From Tellurirhabdus bombi (lineage in GTDB: Bacteria; Bacteroidota; Bacteroidia; Cytophagales; Spirosomataceae): a DNA stretch of 64,000 nt. The stretch is from assembly GCF_021484805.1 (NCBI RefSeq), contig NZ_CP090557.1:3856001-3920000 (forward strand), in the 5' to 3' direction. Within the stretch, counting starts at the first letter, position 1, and the number at the start of each line of letters is the position of its first letter. The position numbers and the translations under genes were made by a program. The notes beneath the pieces are model-generated. The model saw only the letters and a list, made by a program, of their open reading frames with translations. It was not told the DNA's origin and ran no database searches. Shown here one piece after another: positions 18,790-26,822 of the stretch.

Positions 18790-19593
18790 TCAATCATGGG
18801 GCTTTTTCAATTCGTTTCGCAACTGCCGGATTTCGCCCAGAATGGCCCCTAGCGTGGGTTCTGGATCGGGAAAATCGGTGGTCAGGTAGAGCACATATTT
18901 CCATAATTCGCGGACTTGTTCTACCGGCAACTCATAAGGTTCGTAAGCTGGGTTCAGCGAGTGTAGCACCAGTCGGCGCTGGCTGGTTAGTTGATTGATG
19001 ACCTTTTTGACGACAATTCCTTCTTCACAAATAACAACGTAGCAACCGCCGTCTTTAATGCTATACCAGTCTTCGACGTATTCCCCCAGCACATACGCGT
19101 TGGATGGAATTGGTAACATGGAGTCACCACCAGCGGGAAAAAGACGATACTTACGCTCTTTGGAAATTACCGGTAGCGGTAAACGAAAAGCGGGCAGTTC
19201 GGCAATAAACGTTTCATCACTGTACCCACCCTGGCAGTAGCCCATGGCAGCCTTCACGGGAACCAGCTCAATATTTTCTTCATTGTCCTCCCCTACGGTG
19301 CGGATAAGCTCCCTAATTCGGAGCGTCTGCCCCCGAACCGCGGGATCGGGCGATGCAAGAAGTTGCTCAAACTGCCGAGTGGTTAGTCGGGAAAGATCAT
19401 GGTAAGCTAATGTGTCCAGGGTAACCTTGTAAAATATAGCCAATCGCCCCGCTACATCCGTAGGTGGAACAGCCTGCCCTTTTTCGTACTTAGACAAGGT
19501 TTGTCGGGAAACATCAATCAGTCCGGCCACATCTTCCAGCCGTAATTGATAATGATTTCGCAGGGCAGTCAGGTTCTGGGAGATATAGAGCAT
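18790..19593 (-). CDS. XRE-family transcriptional regulator with C-terminal S24 (LexA/CI-like) domain
   Basis: Repressor-type protein of 267 residues. An N-terminal helix-turn-helix (about 8-62, LRLEDVAGLIDVSRQTLSKYEKG) is joined to a C-terminal S24 peptidase-like domain: Ser158 in GGDSMLPIP and Lys196 or Lys197 in GIVVKKVIN are the expected catalytic dyad. The region where LexA/CI proteins cleave themselves reads VKAAMGYCQGG (about 113-122), with Met-Gly where Ala-Gly is usual, so autocleavage may be altered or absent. It is monocistronic on the minus strand. Two 15-bp direct repeats lie 12-50 bases upstream of its ATG and may be its own operator. Its target genes are not apparent; no phage genes lie nearby. 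Confidence 0.88.
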   Translation of the reverse strand: MLYISQNLTALRNHYQLRLEDVAGLIDVSRQTLSKYEKGQAVPPTDVAGRLAIFYKVTLDTLAYHDLSRLTTRQFEQLLASPDPAVRGQTLRIRELIRTVGEDNEENIELVPVKAAMGYCQGGYSDETFIAELPAFRLPLPVISKERKYRLFPAGGDSMLPIPSNAYVLGEYVEDWYSIKDGGCYVVICEEGIVVKKVINQLTSQRRLVLHSLNPAYEPYELPVEQVRELWKYVLYLTTDFPDPEPTLGAILGEIRQLRNELKKPHD

Positions 19594-20000
19594 AGAGGCA
19601 AATCAATGTTAAAAATAGTTACATAAATATGTTAAAAATAGTTTCTAAATCCCAGTAGAAATCACGAAATTGCAGTCGTTATCCTCCCCCGGAAAACGCT
19701 AGTAAAGTGTCATTCTGTTGACTAGAGCAATCTAATAAATCTGACCTAGCTGCCATGCCGTTCGACCTGCATCCTTTTCAACTAACCCAGAATTCACCGA
19801 AGGGTTTGACTTGCGTGCCCACCTGGTGCATTTCAAAAATACCTTCTGTTTGCCTGGTGATCGGCCTCGTCCCCAACTTATCAAAAAACTGGCTATTTTT
19901 TGCGGGCTCAATCCAGGTTTGCACGTCTCAGATGGGTAAAACCGTGATTCTGTTTCGCTTGCTAAATCTTTTTGGCCTTTTGGTCATCAAGTAGATTACG
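19594..20000. other. Intergenic region with no supported gene
   Basis: Apart from the direct repeats at 19606-19643, nothing convincing is present. A 79-codon plus-strand frame (19755-19994) and an overlapping frame without a start codon (about 19744-19940) can be read, but neither has a recognisable domain or start context. Confidence 0.6.
19606..19643 (-). promoter_or_regulatory. Tandem 15-bp direct repeats upstream of the S24 regulator
   Basis: ATGTTAAAAATAGTT occurs at 19606-19620 and again, identical, at 19629-19643, 23 bases start to start (about two helical turns). The proximal copy ends 12 bases from the ATG of the S24 regulator, so it overlaps the likely promoter region: TTGATTTG on the minus strand, one mismatch from TAnnTTTG, sits between repeat and ATG. 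A repressor bound here would block its own transcription. The operator role is inferred from position. Confidence 0.5.
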
Positions 20001-20530
20001 CTATAAGATCAGCCCAACACCCAAACCGCCCCAGGGTGCCAGCTTTCCCAGAATAAAGGGAGTAAGCTGGGCTTTCCAGAAATACCGAGTGGTTGTCAAG
20101 GGAACCGTTTGGTAGTGCCGGACGCCCAGAATCGGCGTGAACCGGTAATCACCTTTGTCGAGGGGCTTGTTGAACGCTAAGCCACCCGCCCCTACTTCCA
20201 AAAACCATTGATTTAATTCACCAACGGGCGGCAGGCAAGCGTTTTTGCGTCGGTTAAGCAATACATTCACTGTGGCAGCATGGGGAAAGTATTAATGCTG
20301 TATTTTGTCAGCATGTGACCAACTCCGAGTCTTAAAGTGAGAAAACACCGCCCAACTTGCAGGGGATTATACTCTATATTGGCGGCAATAATGGGATTGA
20401 TGCCCCCCAATTCCGCCGTTGCGGAAAAGCGGCGGGGCTTTTGGTACGTTTTGTAGAGCTGTGCCTGAAGCGAATGCGTCAGCAAGAAAAAAAGTAGTAG
20501 AGCTAGCCGCATAGATTCAATTAGAAACAT
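20001..20530 (-). pseudogene. Frameshifted outer-membrane-like (beta-barrel) protein
   Basis: Two overlapping minus-strand frames read as one secreted protein of about 176 residues. The first (from 20530, or 20512 for a standard signal peptide MRLALLLFFLLTHSLQAQ) ends at TGA in 20267-20269. The second starts in another frame and runs to 20001 (NQWFLEVGAGGLAF to LGVGLIL). At a run of four C (minus strand; 20282-20285), adding one C converts FPMLPQ-stop into FPHAATVNVLLNRR and fuses the frames exactly; the corrected length is a multiple of three. The strand-like content resembles small Bacteroidota outer-membrane proteins, but no family is assigned. It may be a real pseudogene or a homopolymer sequencing error. 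Confidence 0.75.
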
Positions 20531-20569
20531 GAGCTAAACGCATTTCCGCTTTTTTCAGTATGGCTTTTC

Positions 20570-20619
20570 AACGAAACTGGCAGGCGGCGGAAAGCTTTCC
20601 GCCGCCTGCCAGTTTCGTT
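20570..20619 (-). terminator. 50-bp perfect palindrome, probable terminator of the cyclase operon
   Basis: Twenty-five-base arms (20570-20594 and 20595-20619) match perfectly with no spacer; the core is GCGGAAAGCTTTCCGC. The outer bases include part of the TAA stop of the receiver-cyclase gene. It can form a very stable hairpin in RNA, with a weak T-run beyond it, and separates this operon from the frameshifted gene downstream. The perfect symmetry and length are unusual for a simple terminator. Confidence 0.7.
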
Positions 20620-21664
20620 ATTCTACGACTTCGTAAATATTGACCGTTTTGGACTTGTTTTTCAGATTTACTTCTCCGAGATAGCGGCACTGAAACGATT
20701 CTTTGACTACGTTGTAGGCTTTCTCAGAAATCACAATCTGGCCTTCTTTTGCCGCTGCCTGAAGGCGTTGCGCCGTATTGACCGTATCTCCGATTACAGT
20801 ATAATCCAGCCGCCGCAAGGTAGCCGAACCGATATTCCCCGAAATCATTTCGCCGCTATTGATCCCAATCGACACTTTGGGCATGAAAATTTCCTGATCC
20901 GAGAGGGCTTCCTGAATTTCGTTGATGTGGCTTCGGACTGAAAGCGCCGCTTCGATAGCGCGGTCTAGATGATAATCGCCCCGAAAGACAGCCATCACAG
21001 CATCGCCCATAAACTTGTCGACGTGGCCGCCCTGCGCAATGATTTCTTTCACCATCACCTCAAAATACTTATTGATCAGGCCCACAACAACGTCGGGTCG
21101 CTCGCGTTCGGTGATGGACGTAAAGCCGCAGATATCCATAAAAACCGCCGTGCCGTCGATCACTTCATTAGCCGTCAACGCGAGTTCAAACTCCCGACGG
21201 TTCATAAACTTCAGCACGTTTTCATCGACGTACATCCGCAGAATATCGTTTTCTTTTACGGCTTGCAGGGTTTCACGCAGTTGCTGGACGTGCCGAATCG
21301 TTTTCTGCATGGTCACTTCCAGGTCATCGAAATTGACGGGTTTGCAAATAAAGTCAAACGCTCCCCGGTTCATGGCGGTCCGGATGTTGTCCATGTCGCC
21401 GTAGGCCGAAACAATCACCGATTTGATAAGTGGGCTCATCTCCCCAATCTTCACCAACAGCGTTAGCCCATCCATTTCCGGCATGTTGATGTCGCTCAGT
21501 ACCACATCAATGTCCGGCATTTCTTCTAATTTCTGCAGCGCCTGAACGCCGTTGTGCGCAAAAACAAAATCATATTGTTTTTCGCGAATCTGCCGCCGGA
21601 ACTTTTGTTTAATGAGCAACTCTAAATCCGTTTCATCATCTACGACCAGAATTTTAGCACTCAT
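20618..21664 (-). CDS. Receiver domain fused to class III adenylate/guanylate cyclase
   Basis: Response regulator whose output is a nucleotide cyclase (348 residues). The receiver domain (about 1-125) has the DDE acidic group, phosphorylation site Asp58 in VVLSDINMP and Lys108 in FICKPVNF. The cyclase domain (about 165-345) has both metal-binding Asp residues (Asp177 in VFMDICGFTS and Asp221 in FMGDAVMAVF), Lys217 in VDKFMGD, Asp287 in RLDYTVIGD, and Asn296 and Arg300 in NTAQR. The Lys/Asp pair is the pattern expected for ATP rather than GTP, so the product is probably cAMP. It overlaps the upstream receiver gene by 4 bases (ATGA) and belongs to the kinase-receiver-cyclase operon. The divergent gene at 23574 encodes a cNMP-binding domain, a likely receiver of the signal. 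Confidence 0.92.
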   Translation of the reverse strand: MSAKILVVDDETDLELLIKQKFRRQIREKQYDFVFAHNGVQALQKLEEMPDIDVVLSDINMPEMDGLTLLVKIGEMSPLIKSVIVSAYGDMDNIRTAMNRGAFDFICKPVNFDDLEVTMQKTIRHVQQLRETLQAVKENDILRMYVDENVLKFMNRREFELALTANEVIDGTAVFMDICGFTSITERERPDVVVGLINKYFEVMVKEIIAQGGHVDKFMGDAVMAVFRGDYHLDRAIEAALSVRSHINEIQEALSDQEIFMPKVSIGINSGEMISGNIGSATLRRLDYTVIGDTVNTAQRLQAAAKEGQIVISEKAYNVVKESFQCRYLGEVNLKNKSKTVNIYEVVE

Positions 21665-22038
21665 ACCGTATTATTCAGCTTTTCTTTTAGTTCGTTGAAA
21701 TTCAAAGGCTTAGTCAGGAAGGCGTTGGCACCGGCCTGCATGGCCTGGTCATAATTTTCACTATCCCCGTAGGCGGTAATCATCATGACCGTGGGGGGAG
21801 ACAAAGGATGGGTCGTGCGGATGCACTTGAGCAGTTCCAAGCCACTCATTCCCGGCATGTTAATATCCGACAGAATAATAACAAATTCCGATTCATGCTT
21901 TGTTAGGTAAGACAGTGCTTCCTCCCCGGAGTGGGCATAGGAAAAATTAATTTCCTGATTCCGAATTTCCCGCCGAAACCGCTGTTCAAATAAAAATTGA
22001 ACATCCGTTTCATCGTCAACAACCAGTATTTTTTTCAC
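21661..22038 (-). CDS. Single-domain response regulator between kinase and receiver-cyclase
   Basis: Receiver-only protein of 125 residues. The acidic pocket DDE (about 8-10), phosphorylation site Asp58 in IILSDINMPG, Thr in MITAYGD and Lys in FLTKPLNF are all present. It is closely similar to the receiver domain of the next gene (shared FRREIR and LSDINMP segments), suggesting duplication; two receivers fed by one kinase could act as relay and output. The start appears to be GTG (22036-22038). It lies 44 bases after the kinase gene and overlaps the cyclase gene by 4 bases. Confidence 0.9.
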   Translation of the reverse strand: MKKILVVDDETDVQFLFEQRFRREIRNQEINFSYAHSGEEALSYLTKHESEFVIILSDINMPGMSGLELLKCIRTTHPLSPPTVMMITAYGDSENYDQAMQAGANAFLTKPLNFNELKEKLNNTV

Positions 22039-22082
22039 GATACAAGCACAGGATTAATGTCAAAGATAACAAAAAATAAGGC

Positions 22083-23489
22083 CTACAAGACTTCGAGCGG
22101 CAAGCGGATGGTAAATTCGGTGTATTCTCCCTCCTGCGTGTCTACTTCCAGTTCGCCGCCGTGGCCCTTCGTCACAATATCATAACTCATGGATAACCCC
22201 AGTCCCGTTCCCTGCCCCGTTGGTTTGGTCGTAAAAAAGGGTTGGTATATTTTATCCACGACCTGTTGCGGAATCCCGCAGCCGTTGTCCCGCACCCGAA
22301 TGACCATTTCGCCGTCCTGGACGCTGGTGCTGACCTTCACAGTAGGCTGGTAGCCCTCTTCCTTGGTTTTCAGGCGTTCGTTGGTAGCATAAAAGGCGTT
22401 CGTATACATGTTTAGTAACACCCGCCCTACGTCCTGCGACATAATCTCGATCTTCGGTAAGTTTGGCGCAAAATCCGTAATTAGCTGAGCATTAAACGTT
22501 TTATCCTTAGCCCTCAGTCCGTGATAAGCCAGCCGCAGGTATTCGTCCGCCAGCGCATTGATGTCAGTTGGCTGCTTCTGCCCCGTATTGGCACGGGAGT
22601 GTTGCAACATGCCTTTTACAATGGAATCGGCCCGTTTGCCGTGGTGCGTAATTTTCTCCAGGTTCTGGGTTAAATCAGCCAGAATTTCCTCCACGTAGTC
22701 TTTATCATCCCCCGCCAGCTTCTGAATGGGTCCTTCTTTCAGTTCGGTAATTAGTTCGACGGATACTTCCGAAAAATTATTGACAAAATTTAATGGATTC
22801 TGAATTTCGTGAGCAATACCGGCGGTCAGTTCTCCCAGCGAAGCCATTTTTTCCGACTGAATAAGTTGCGCCTGGGTTGATTTCAATTCGATCAGTGCCT
22901 GCTGAAGTTCTTCTTTCTGCTTGGTTAATTCCGAAGTTCTTTCCGCGACCAGGTGCTCCAGTTGCACTTTTTGGGCTTCAATGATCCGGTTATTTTCTTC
23001 TTCCTGCTGGCGTTTCAAACGTTCTTTTTCCAGCGCCTGTTCGCCGTACCGCCGCTGTAGCCAGGCACCCGCCCCAACCATCATGACCCAGAAGATGGCA
23101 TAATCTTCCGCTCCCCCATAATAGGATTTATAGTTTTGGTAAAACGACATGGAGATGGCCTGCGTCAGCTTGGTAAGCGTATAAACCACCATGATAGGAA
23201 CCGAAGCAATCAGCACAAAAAGAGCCTGGCGCTGGTCGCGCATCAAATAAAGCACCCGAAGCAGTATGGGATAAGAAACTAGAATGGACCACAAAACCGT
23301 AGCTACCTTCACCAGCCATTCCAGCGATTCGCTGCCTGTAAATTCAACGGAAATGTTGGCAATAACCAGAAGGAGAGAACCAAAAACGATGAACTCCAAA
23401 ACTCTGTCCCAAAAGGGCAGGCGCGTAGCCAATTGTAAGTTTTTTCGGATATACCGGCTCAAACCTAAAATGATCAGCAGATTCGTCAT
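22083..23489 (-). CDS. Membrane-bound sensor histidine kinase with coiled-coil linker
   Basis: Sensor kinase and first gene of the kinase-receiver-cyclase operon. From the ATG at 23489 the protein has 468 residues: an N-terminal membrane domain of about four helices (roughly 30-145, no large periplasmic loop), a long charged coiled coil (about 148-212, rich in Glu, Gln and Lys), then the H-box with His227 in GIAHEIQNPLNFVNNF and an HATPase domain with NAFYATNER, DNGCGIP and GQGTGLGLSMSYDI. This is the form found in many Cytophagales kinases linked to receiver-cyclases. A longer reading from a TTG at 23528 is possible but less likely. The signal sensed is unknown; the helical bundle suggests a membrane or redox cue, which is speculation. 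Confidence 0.88.
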   Translation of the reverse strand: MTNLLIILGLSRYIRKNLQLATRLPFWDRVLEFIVFGSLLLVIANISVEFTGSESLEWLVKVATVLWSILVSYPILLRVLYLMRDQRQALFVLIASVPIMVVYTLTKLTQAISMSFYQNYKSYYGGAEDYAIFWVMMVGAGAWLQRRYGEQALEKERLKRQQEEENNRIIEAQKVQLEHLVAERTSELTKQKEELQQALIELKSTQAQLIQSEKMASLGELTAGIAHEIQNPLNFVNNFSEVSVELITELKEGPIQKLAGDDKDYVEEILADLTQNLEKITHHGKRADSIVKGMLQHSRANTGQKQPTDINALADEYLRLAYHGLRAKDKTFNAQLITDFAPNLPKIEIMSQDVGRVLLNMYTNAFYATNERLKTKEEGYQPTVKVSTSVQDGEMVIRVRDNGCGIPQQVVDKIYQPFFTTKPTGQGTGLGLSMSYDIVTKGHGGELEVDTQEGEYTEFTIRLPLEVL

Positions 23490-23573
23490 TCTATCTATTT
23501 CGGAAAAGCTTTTATCATAAAATCGCAAAATAGCCTAATTTACTTAAATTAGATATTTGTTTTTCTTTGCAGT

Positions 23574-26500
23574 ATGATTGGTTCTCCTTCTTCGCAACGT
23601 TTGCAACGGTCAATGGGCATTCGCTCAACAGAAACGCAAACGGTTCGACTGTTTTTCTTGCATCATTTTTTTCTGGGTTTAGGTACGATTCTCGTCTACG
23701 TGGCGGCAAATGTGATTCTGCTAGAGAATCATCCTGAAACCAGCTTGCCCGTCGCTTATGTGGTTGCGGCTCTCGCCATGATGGGAATGGGCAAGTTGTA
23801 CGCTTACTTCGAGCACCACTTATCGCTTCAGAAACTGGTGGTTCGGGTGCTCTGGTCGGTTATCATTCTGACGGGCCTCATCATCGGTCTTGTTGTTTTT
23901 GGGCATTCGGTAGCGATGGCCATTGCCATTATGGTGGGCTATCGGGCCATTTATTTATTAACAAATCTTGAATTTTGGGGGATTTCCGCGCTGGTTTTCG
24001 ACGTTCGGCAAAGCAAGCGGCTGTTTAGTGTGATTAGTTCGGGAGATATGCCCGCCAAGGCGTTGGGTGCCGTGCTGGCCGCGCTGATTCACGGTCATAG
24101 CTACCTGGGATTGCTTTTAATTATTGCGTTCGGCTTTTACGGCGCGGCGCTTTACACGGTTCGGCTCACCATTCATTCGCACGATGTACACGCAGCACAC
24201 AAGCCGGCACGTCCGGCCCGGCGGCCCCAACTCCGACTGGTCCAGCAGTTGTTTGGTGGCAGCGAACTCATTTTTGCGATGTGTCTCAATGTGCTTTTCA
24301 TTGCAGTTGTGGCCACCATTGTTGAATACGCTTTTTTTGTTAACGTCAAGTATAAATTTCACGACCAGGCGGTTGTGATGCAGTATTTGGGCTTTATTCT
24401 GGCCATTACTTATCTGCTTGCCATGGTGGTTAAGCTGGTAGCCTCCCACCGAACCCTCGACCGCTTCGGTATCCTGCGCACGTTGCGATTGCTACCCATT
24501 GCGGCCCTGGTCATTGTGGTTTTATACGGAGTTATTGCCATTGGTTTTCCCGACGAAACCAGTTTAATGATTTATTATTGCGGGCTTTATTTGGTGTTCG
24601 AGGTGGTCCGCCGCGCCTTGTTTGATCCGGTTTTTCTGGTTTTATTCCAGCCTCTACCTCCCCAGCAACGGCTCAAAGGACATACACTGGCCAAGAGTTT
24701 TTATGAGCCTCTGGGTATGGCGCTCGGCGGAATTTTTATTTTTCTGCTGCGGCACATTCCCCAAAACATCGACTGGTTTTTGATTGGTGGCATTGCGCTG
24801 GCTAGTTTGGCTGCTTTATGGGCCGTTCGGCGCACTTATGACCAGTATGTAAATAGCCTGCACGACGCCCTGGGACGGCGGTTTCTGACGGCTGATCAGC
24901 TCGCTTTACCCGACGAAGCAACCGGTCTTGTCATTGCTACCCTGCAAAGCGATGTTCCCGAAGAGGTTATTAACTCAATTGACTGGTTGATTACCTACCA
25001 CCCGCACGCGTTGGGCCACCAAACGACTCACCTCTGGACGCACAAAAATGCGCGGGTCCGGCATCGTTTACTGGAGGCATACCAAACGCTTTCCATTCCG
25101 CTTCCCACCGAAAAAGTGCACATTCTGGCGCTGCATGACCCAGATCCGGCTGTCCGGGAGTTGGCCGCAGAACTAATTGGAAACCTGACAAACGCATCTT
25201 CTTACCAACAGGATTTGGTGAGTGTTCCCGATCTGGCTACGCGCAAAGGAGCCATCAAGGGTTTTTTGCGCAACCGGCCCACGTACGCACCCGCCCGCAA
25301 CAGCCTGGAGGCTCTATGCAATAGTTCTTTATTGATCGAAAAACTAGCGGCGCTGGAATGCATTGGCTCCATAGGACTTACCCCCTACGCTGCTTTTGTG
25401 AAAGCGTGTTTACAAAGTGATCAGGTTTCTTTGGTAACGGCGGCCCTGGCTGCTACATCGGCCTTGCCTCTTGACGAAGCGCCGGACTTGCTTCTTCCGT
25501 TTCTAACCCACAAGCAACATTGGCGCAGTGCGGTCCGGCAATTGGCGGCAATGGGCGGTCAGGCTTTACCTTTTTTACAGGCCAATCTGCAACAGTCATC
25601 AGACCGGCTACTGGTGCTTCGGCTCATTACCGTTGGCGAGCGCCTTCATCTACCCGAAGCGCAGCGCCTGCTTGTTTCGCTGACCGAAGGCCCTGACCTG
25701 ACCATTCGCCTTGCCGCCCTGAAAGCGTTGAAGGAAGAAACTTCGCCTGTTTTTAGCGCCGTTTTCGAGCACTTGCTGGACAAAGAAATCCGGTTCGCAC
25801 AGCGCCTCCTGCACGGAAGTAACGCTCAGCCAGACAGTGCTTTAACCCACTGCCTGACCTACGAATTACAGGTTTTAGTGCAACGCGTTTGCTATCTGTT
25901 AGCACAGCTTTATGATCGGGAACTCGTCACGGCGGTTCGGCTTAGCTTGACCCACCTTTCGGCCGAACGGCGCGCTAACTCCCTGGAGTTACTGGAAAAC
26001 CTCATTCCTCGCCCGGTTTATACCTGCCTGCAAGTGTTAACCGATCCATTGCCCTTGGCCGATAAAGTCCGGCTGATTGATGCACAATTGGATGATTTTG
26101 AAGATACTACGTTAATTCAATCGTATATTATCCAACAGGGAACCACGCAATTTTCTGACTGGACGGTGGCGATGGCCTTGCGGCAAATGTTTACGCATCA
26201 AGTGGATGACGTAAAGCATTTGCCTGCCTATATCAATCACGACAACCCGATTATTCAGGAAAATGCTCTTGATTCTCTATTGCAATTCCGAGATAAGCAA
26301 CCCGTACTATTTGCCACTTTTATTACGAAAAATCCGGCCTTCAACCAATTAGTTATGAGTCATTCTGCCGCTACATCGTCGACTATATCCGCTACAGAAC
26401 GGGTTTTTATTCTTAAAAATAACGTTTTGTTTTCCCAAACGCCCGAAGCCGTTTTGAGCAGTATTGCACCAATTATGAAAGAGATAACCTATTCGGAAGG

Positions 26501-26822
26501 ACAGGAAATCTTCAAAAAAGGCGAACTGGGTACTTACATGTGCATTATTTTCAGCGGTCGGGTTGGTATCTACGACGAAACGCAGGAACTGGCTGTTTTT
26601 GGCAAAGGCGATTTCTTCGGCGAACTGGCCCTGCTCGATGCCGAACCCCGCTCGGCTTCGGCAGTAGCCGTTTCCGACACGACTTTGTTCCGCATTGACC
26701 AGGACGATTTTTACGACCTAATGGATGAACGCGAAGAAGTAATGCGCAACATCATCCGCATTCTCTGCGGACGGATTCGCCAGCAAAACCAGAAGCTTCG
26801 CGTAATGACCAGCGCGGCCTAG
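23574..26822 (+). CDS. Carrier-like 12-helix domain fused to HEAT-like repeats and a cyclic-nucleotide-binding domain
   Basis: A 1082-residue multidomain protein. Residues about 25-425 form a hydrophobic block of about 12 helices resembling MFS or nucleotide (NTT, ADP/ATP-type) carriers. Residues about 440-930 are soluble alpha-helical repeats of HEAT/ARM type (for example DPDPAVRELAAELIGNL, LTIRLAALKALKEE, NPIIQENALDSLLQF). The C-terminus (about 970-1075) is a cyclic-nucleotide-binding domain with the phosphate-binding cassette FGELALLDAEPRSASA, including the Glu and Arg that contact the cyclic phosphate. It diverges from the kinase-receiver-cyclase operon, so cAMP made there probably gates this protein. 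The transported substrate, if any, is unknown. It shares its last 4 bases with the convergent HAD gene. Confidence 0.88.
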   Translation: MIGSPSSQRLQRSMGIRSTETQTVRLFFLHHFFLGLGTILVYVAANVILLENHPETSLPVAYVVAALAMMGMGKLYAYFEHHLSLQKLVVRVLWSVIILTGLIIGLVVFGHSVAMAIAIMVGYRAIYLLTNLEFWGISALVFDVRQSKRLFSVISSGDMPAKALGAVLAALIHGHSYLGLLLIIAFGFYGAALYTVRLTIHSHDVHAAHKPARPARRPQLRLVQQLFGGSELIFAMCLNVLFIAVVATIVEYAFFVNVKYKFHDQAVVMQYLGFILAITYLLAMVVKLVASHRTLDRFGILRTLRLLPIAALVIVVLYGVIAIGFPDETSLMIYYCGLYLVFEVVRRALFDPVFLVLFQPLPPQQRLKGHTLAKSFYEPLGMALGGIFIFLLRHIPQNIDWFLIGGIALASLAALWAVRRTYDQYVNSLHDALGRRFLTADQLALPDEATGLVIATLQSDVPEEVINSIDWLITYHPHALGHQTTHLWTHKNARVRHRLLEAYQTLSIPLPTEKVHILALHDPDPAVRELAAELIGNLTNASSYQQDLVSVPDLATRKGAIKGFLRNRPTYAPARNSLEALCNSSLLIEKLAALECIGSIGLTPYAAFVKACLQSDQVSLVTAALAATSALPLDEAPDLLLPFLTHKQHWRSAVRQLAAMGGQALPFLQANLQQSSDRLLVLRLITVGERLHLPEAQRLLVSLTEGPDLTIRLAALKALKEETSPVFSAVFEHLLDKEIRFAQRLLHGSNAQPDSALTHCLTYELQVLVQRVCYLLAQLYDRELVTAVRLSLTHLSAERRANSLELLENLIPRPVYTCLQVLTDPLPLADKVRLIDAQLDDFEDTTLIQSYIIQQGTTQFSDWTVAMALRQMFTHQVDDVKHLPAYINHDNPIIQENALDSLLQFRDKQPVLFATFITKNPAFNQLVMSHSAATSSTISATERVFILKNNVLFSQTPEAVLSSIAPIMKEITYSEGQEIFKKGELGTYMCIIFSGRVGIYDETQELAVFGKGDFFGELALLDAEPRSASAVAVSDTTLFRIDQDDFYDLMDEREEVMRNIIRILCGRIRQQNQKLRVMTSAA

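Noticed and set aside
19755-19994. 79-codon plus-strand frame
   Set aside because: No domain, no promoter, and composition like non-coding DNA; an overlapping frame reads equally well but has no start codon.
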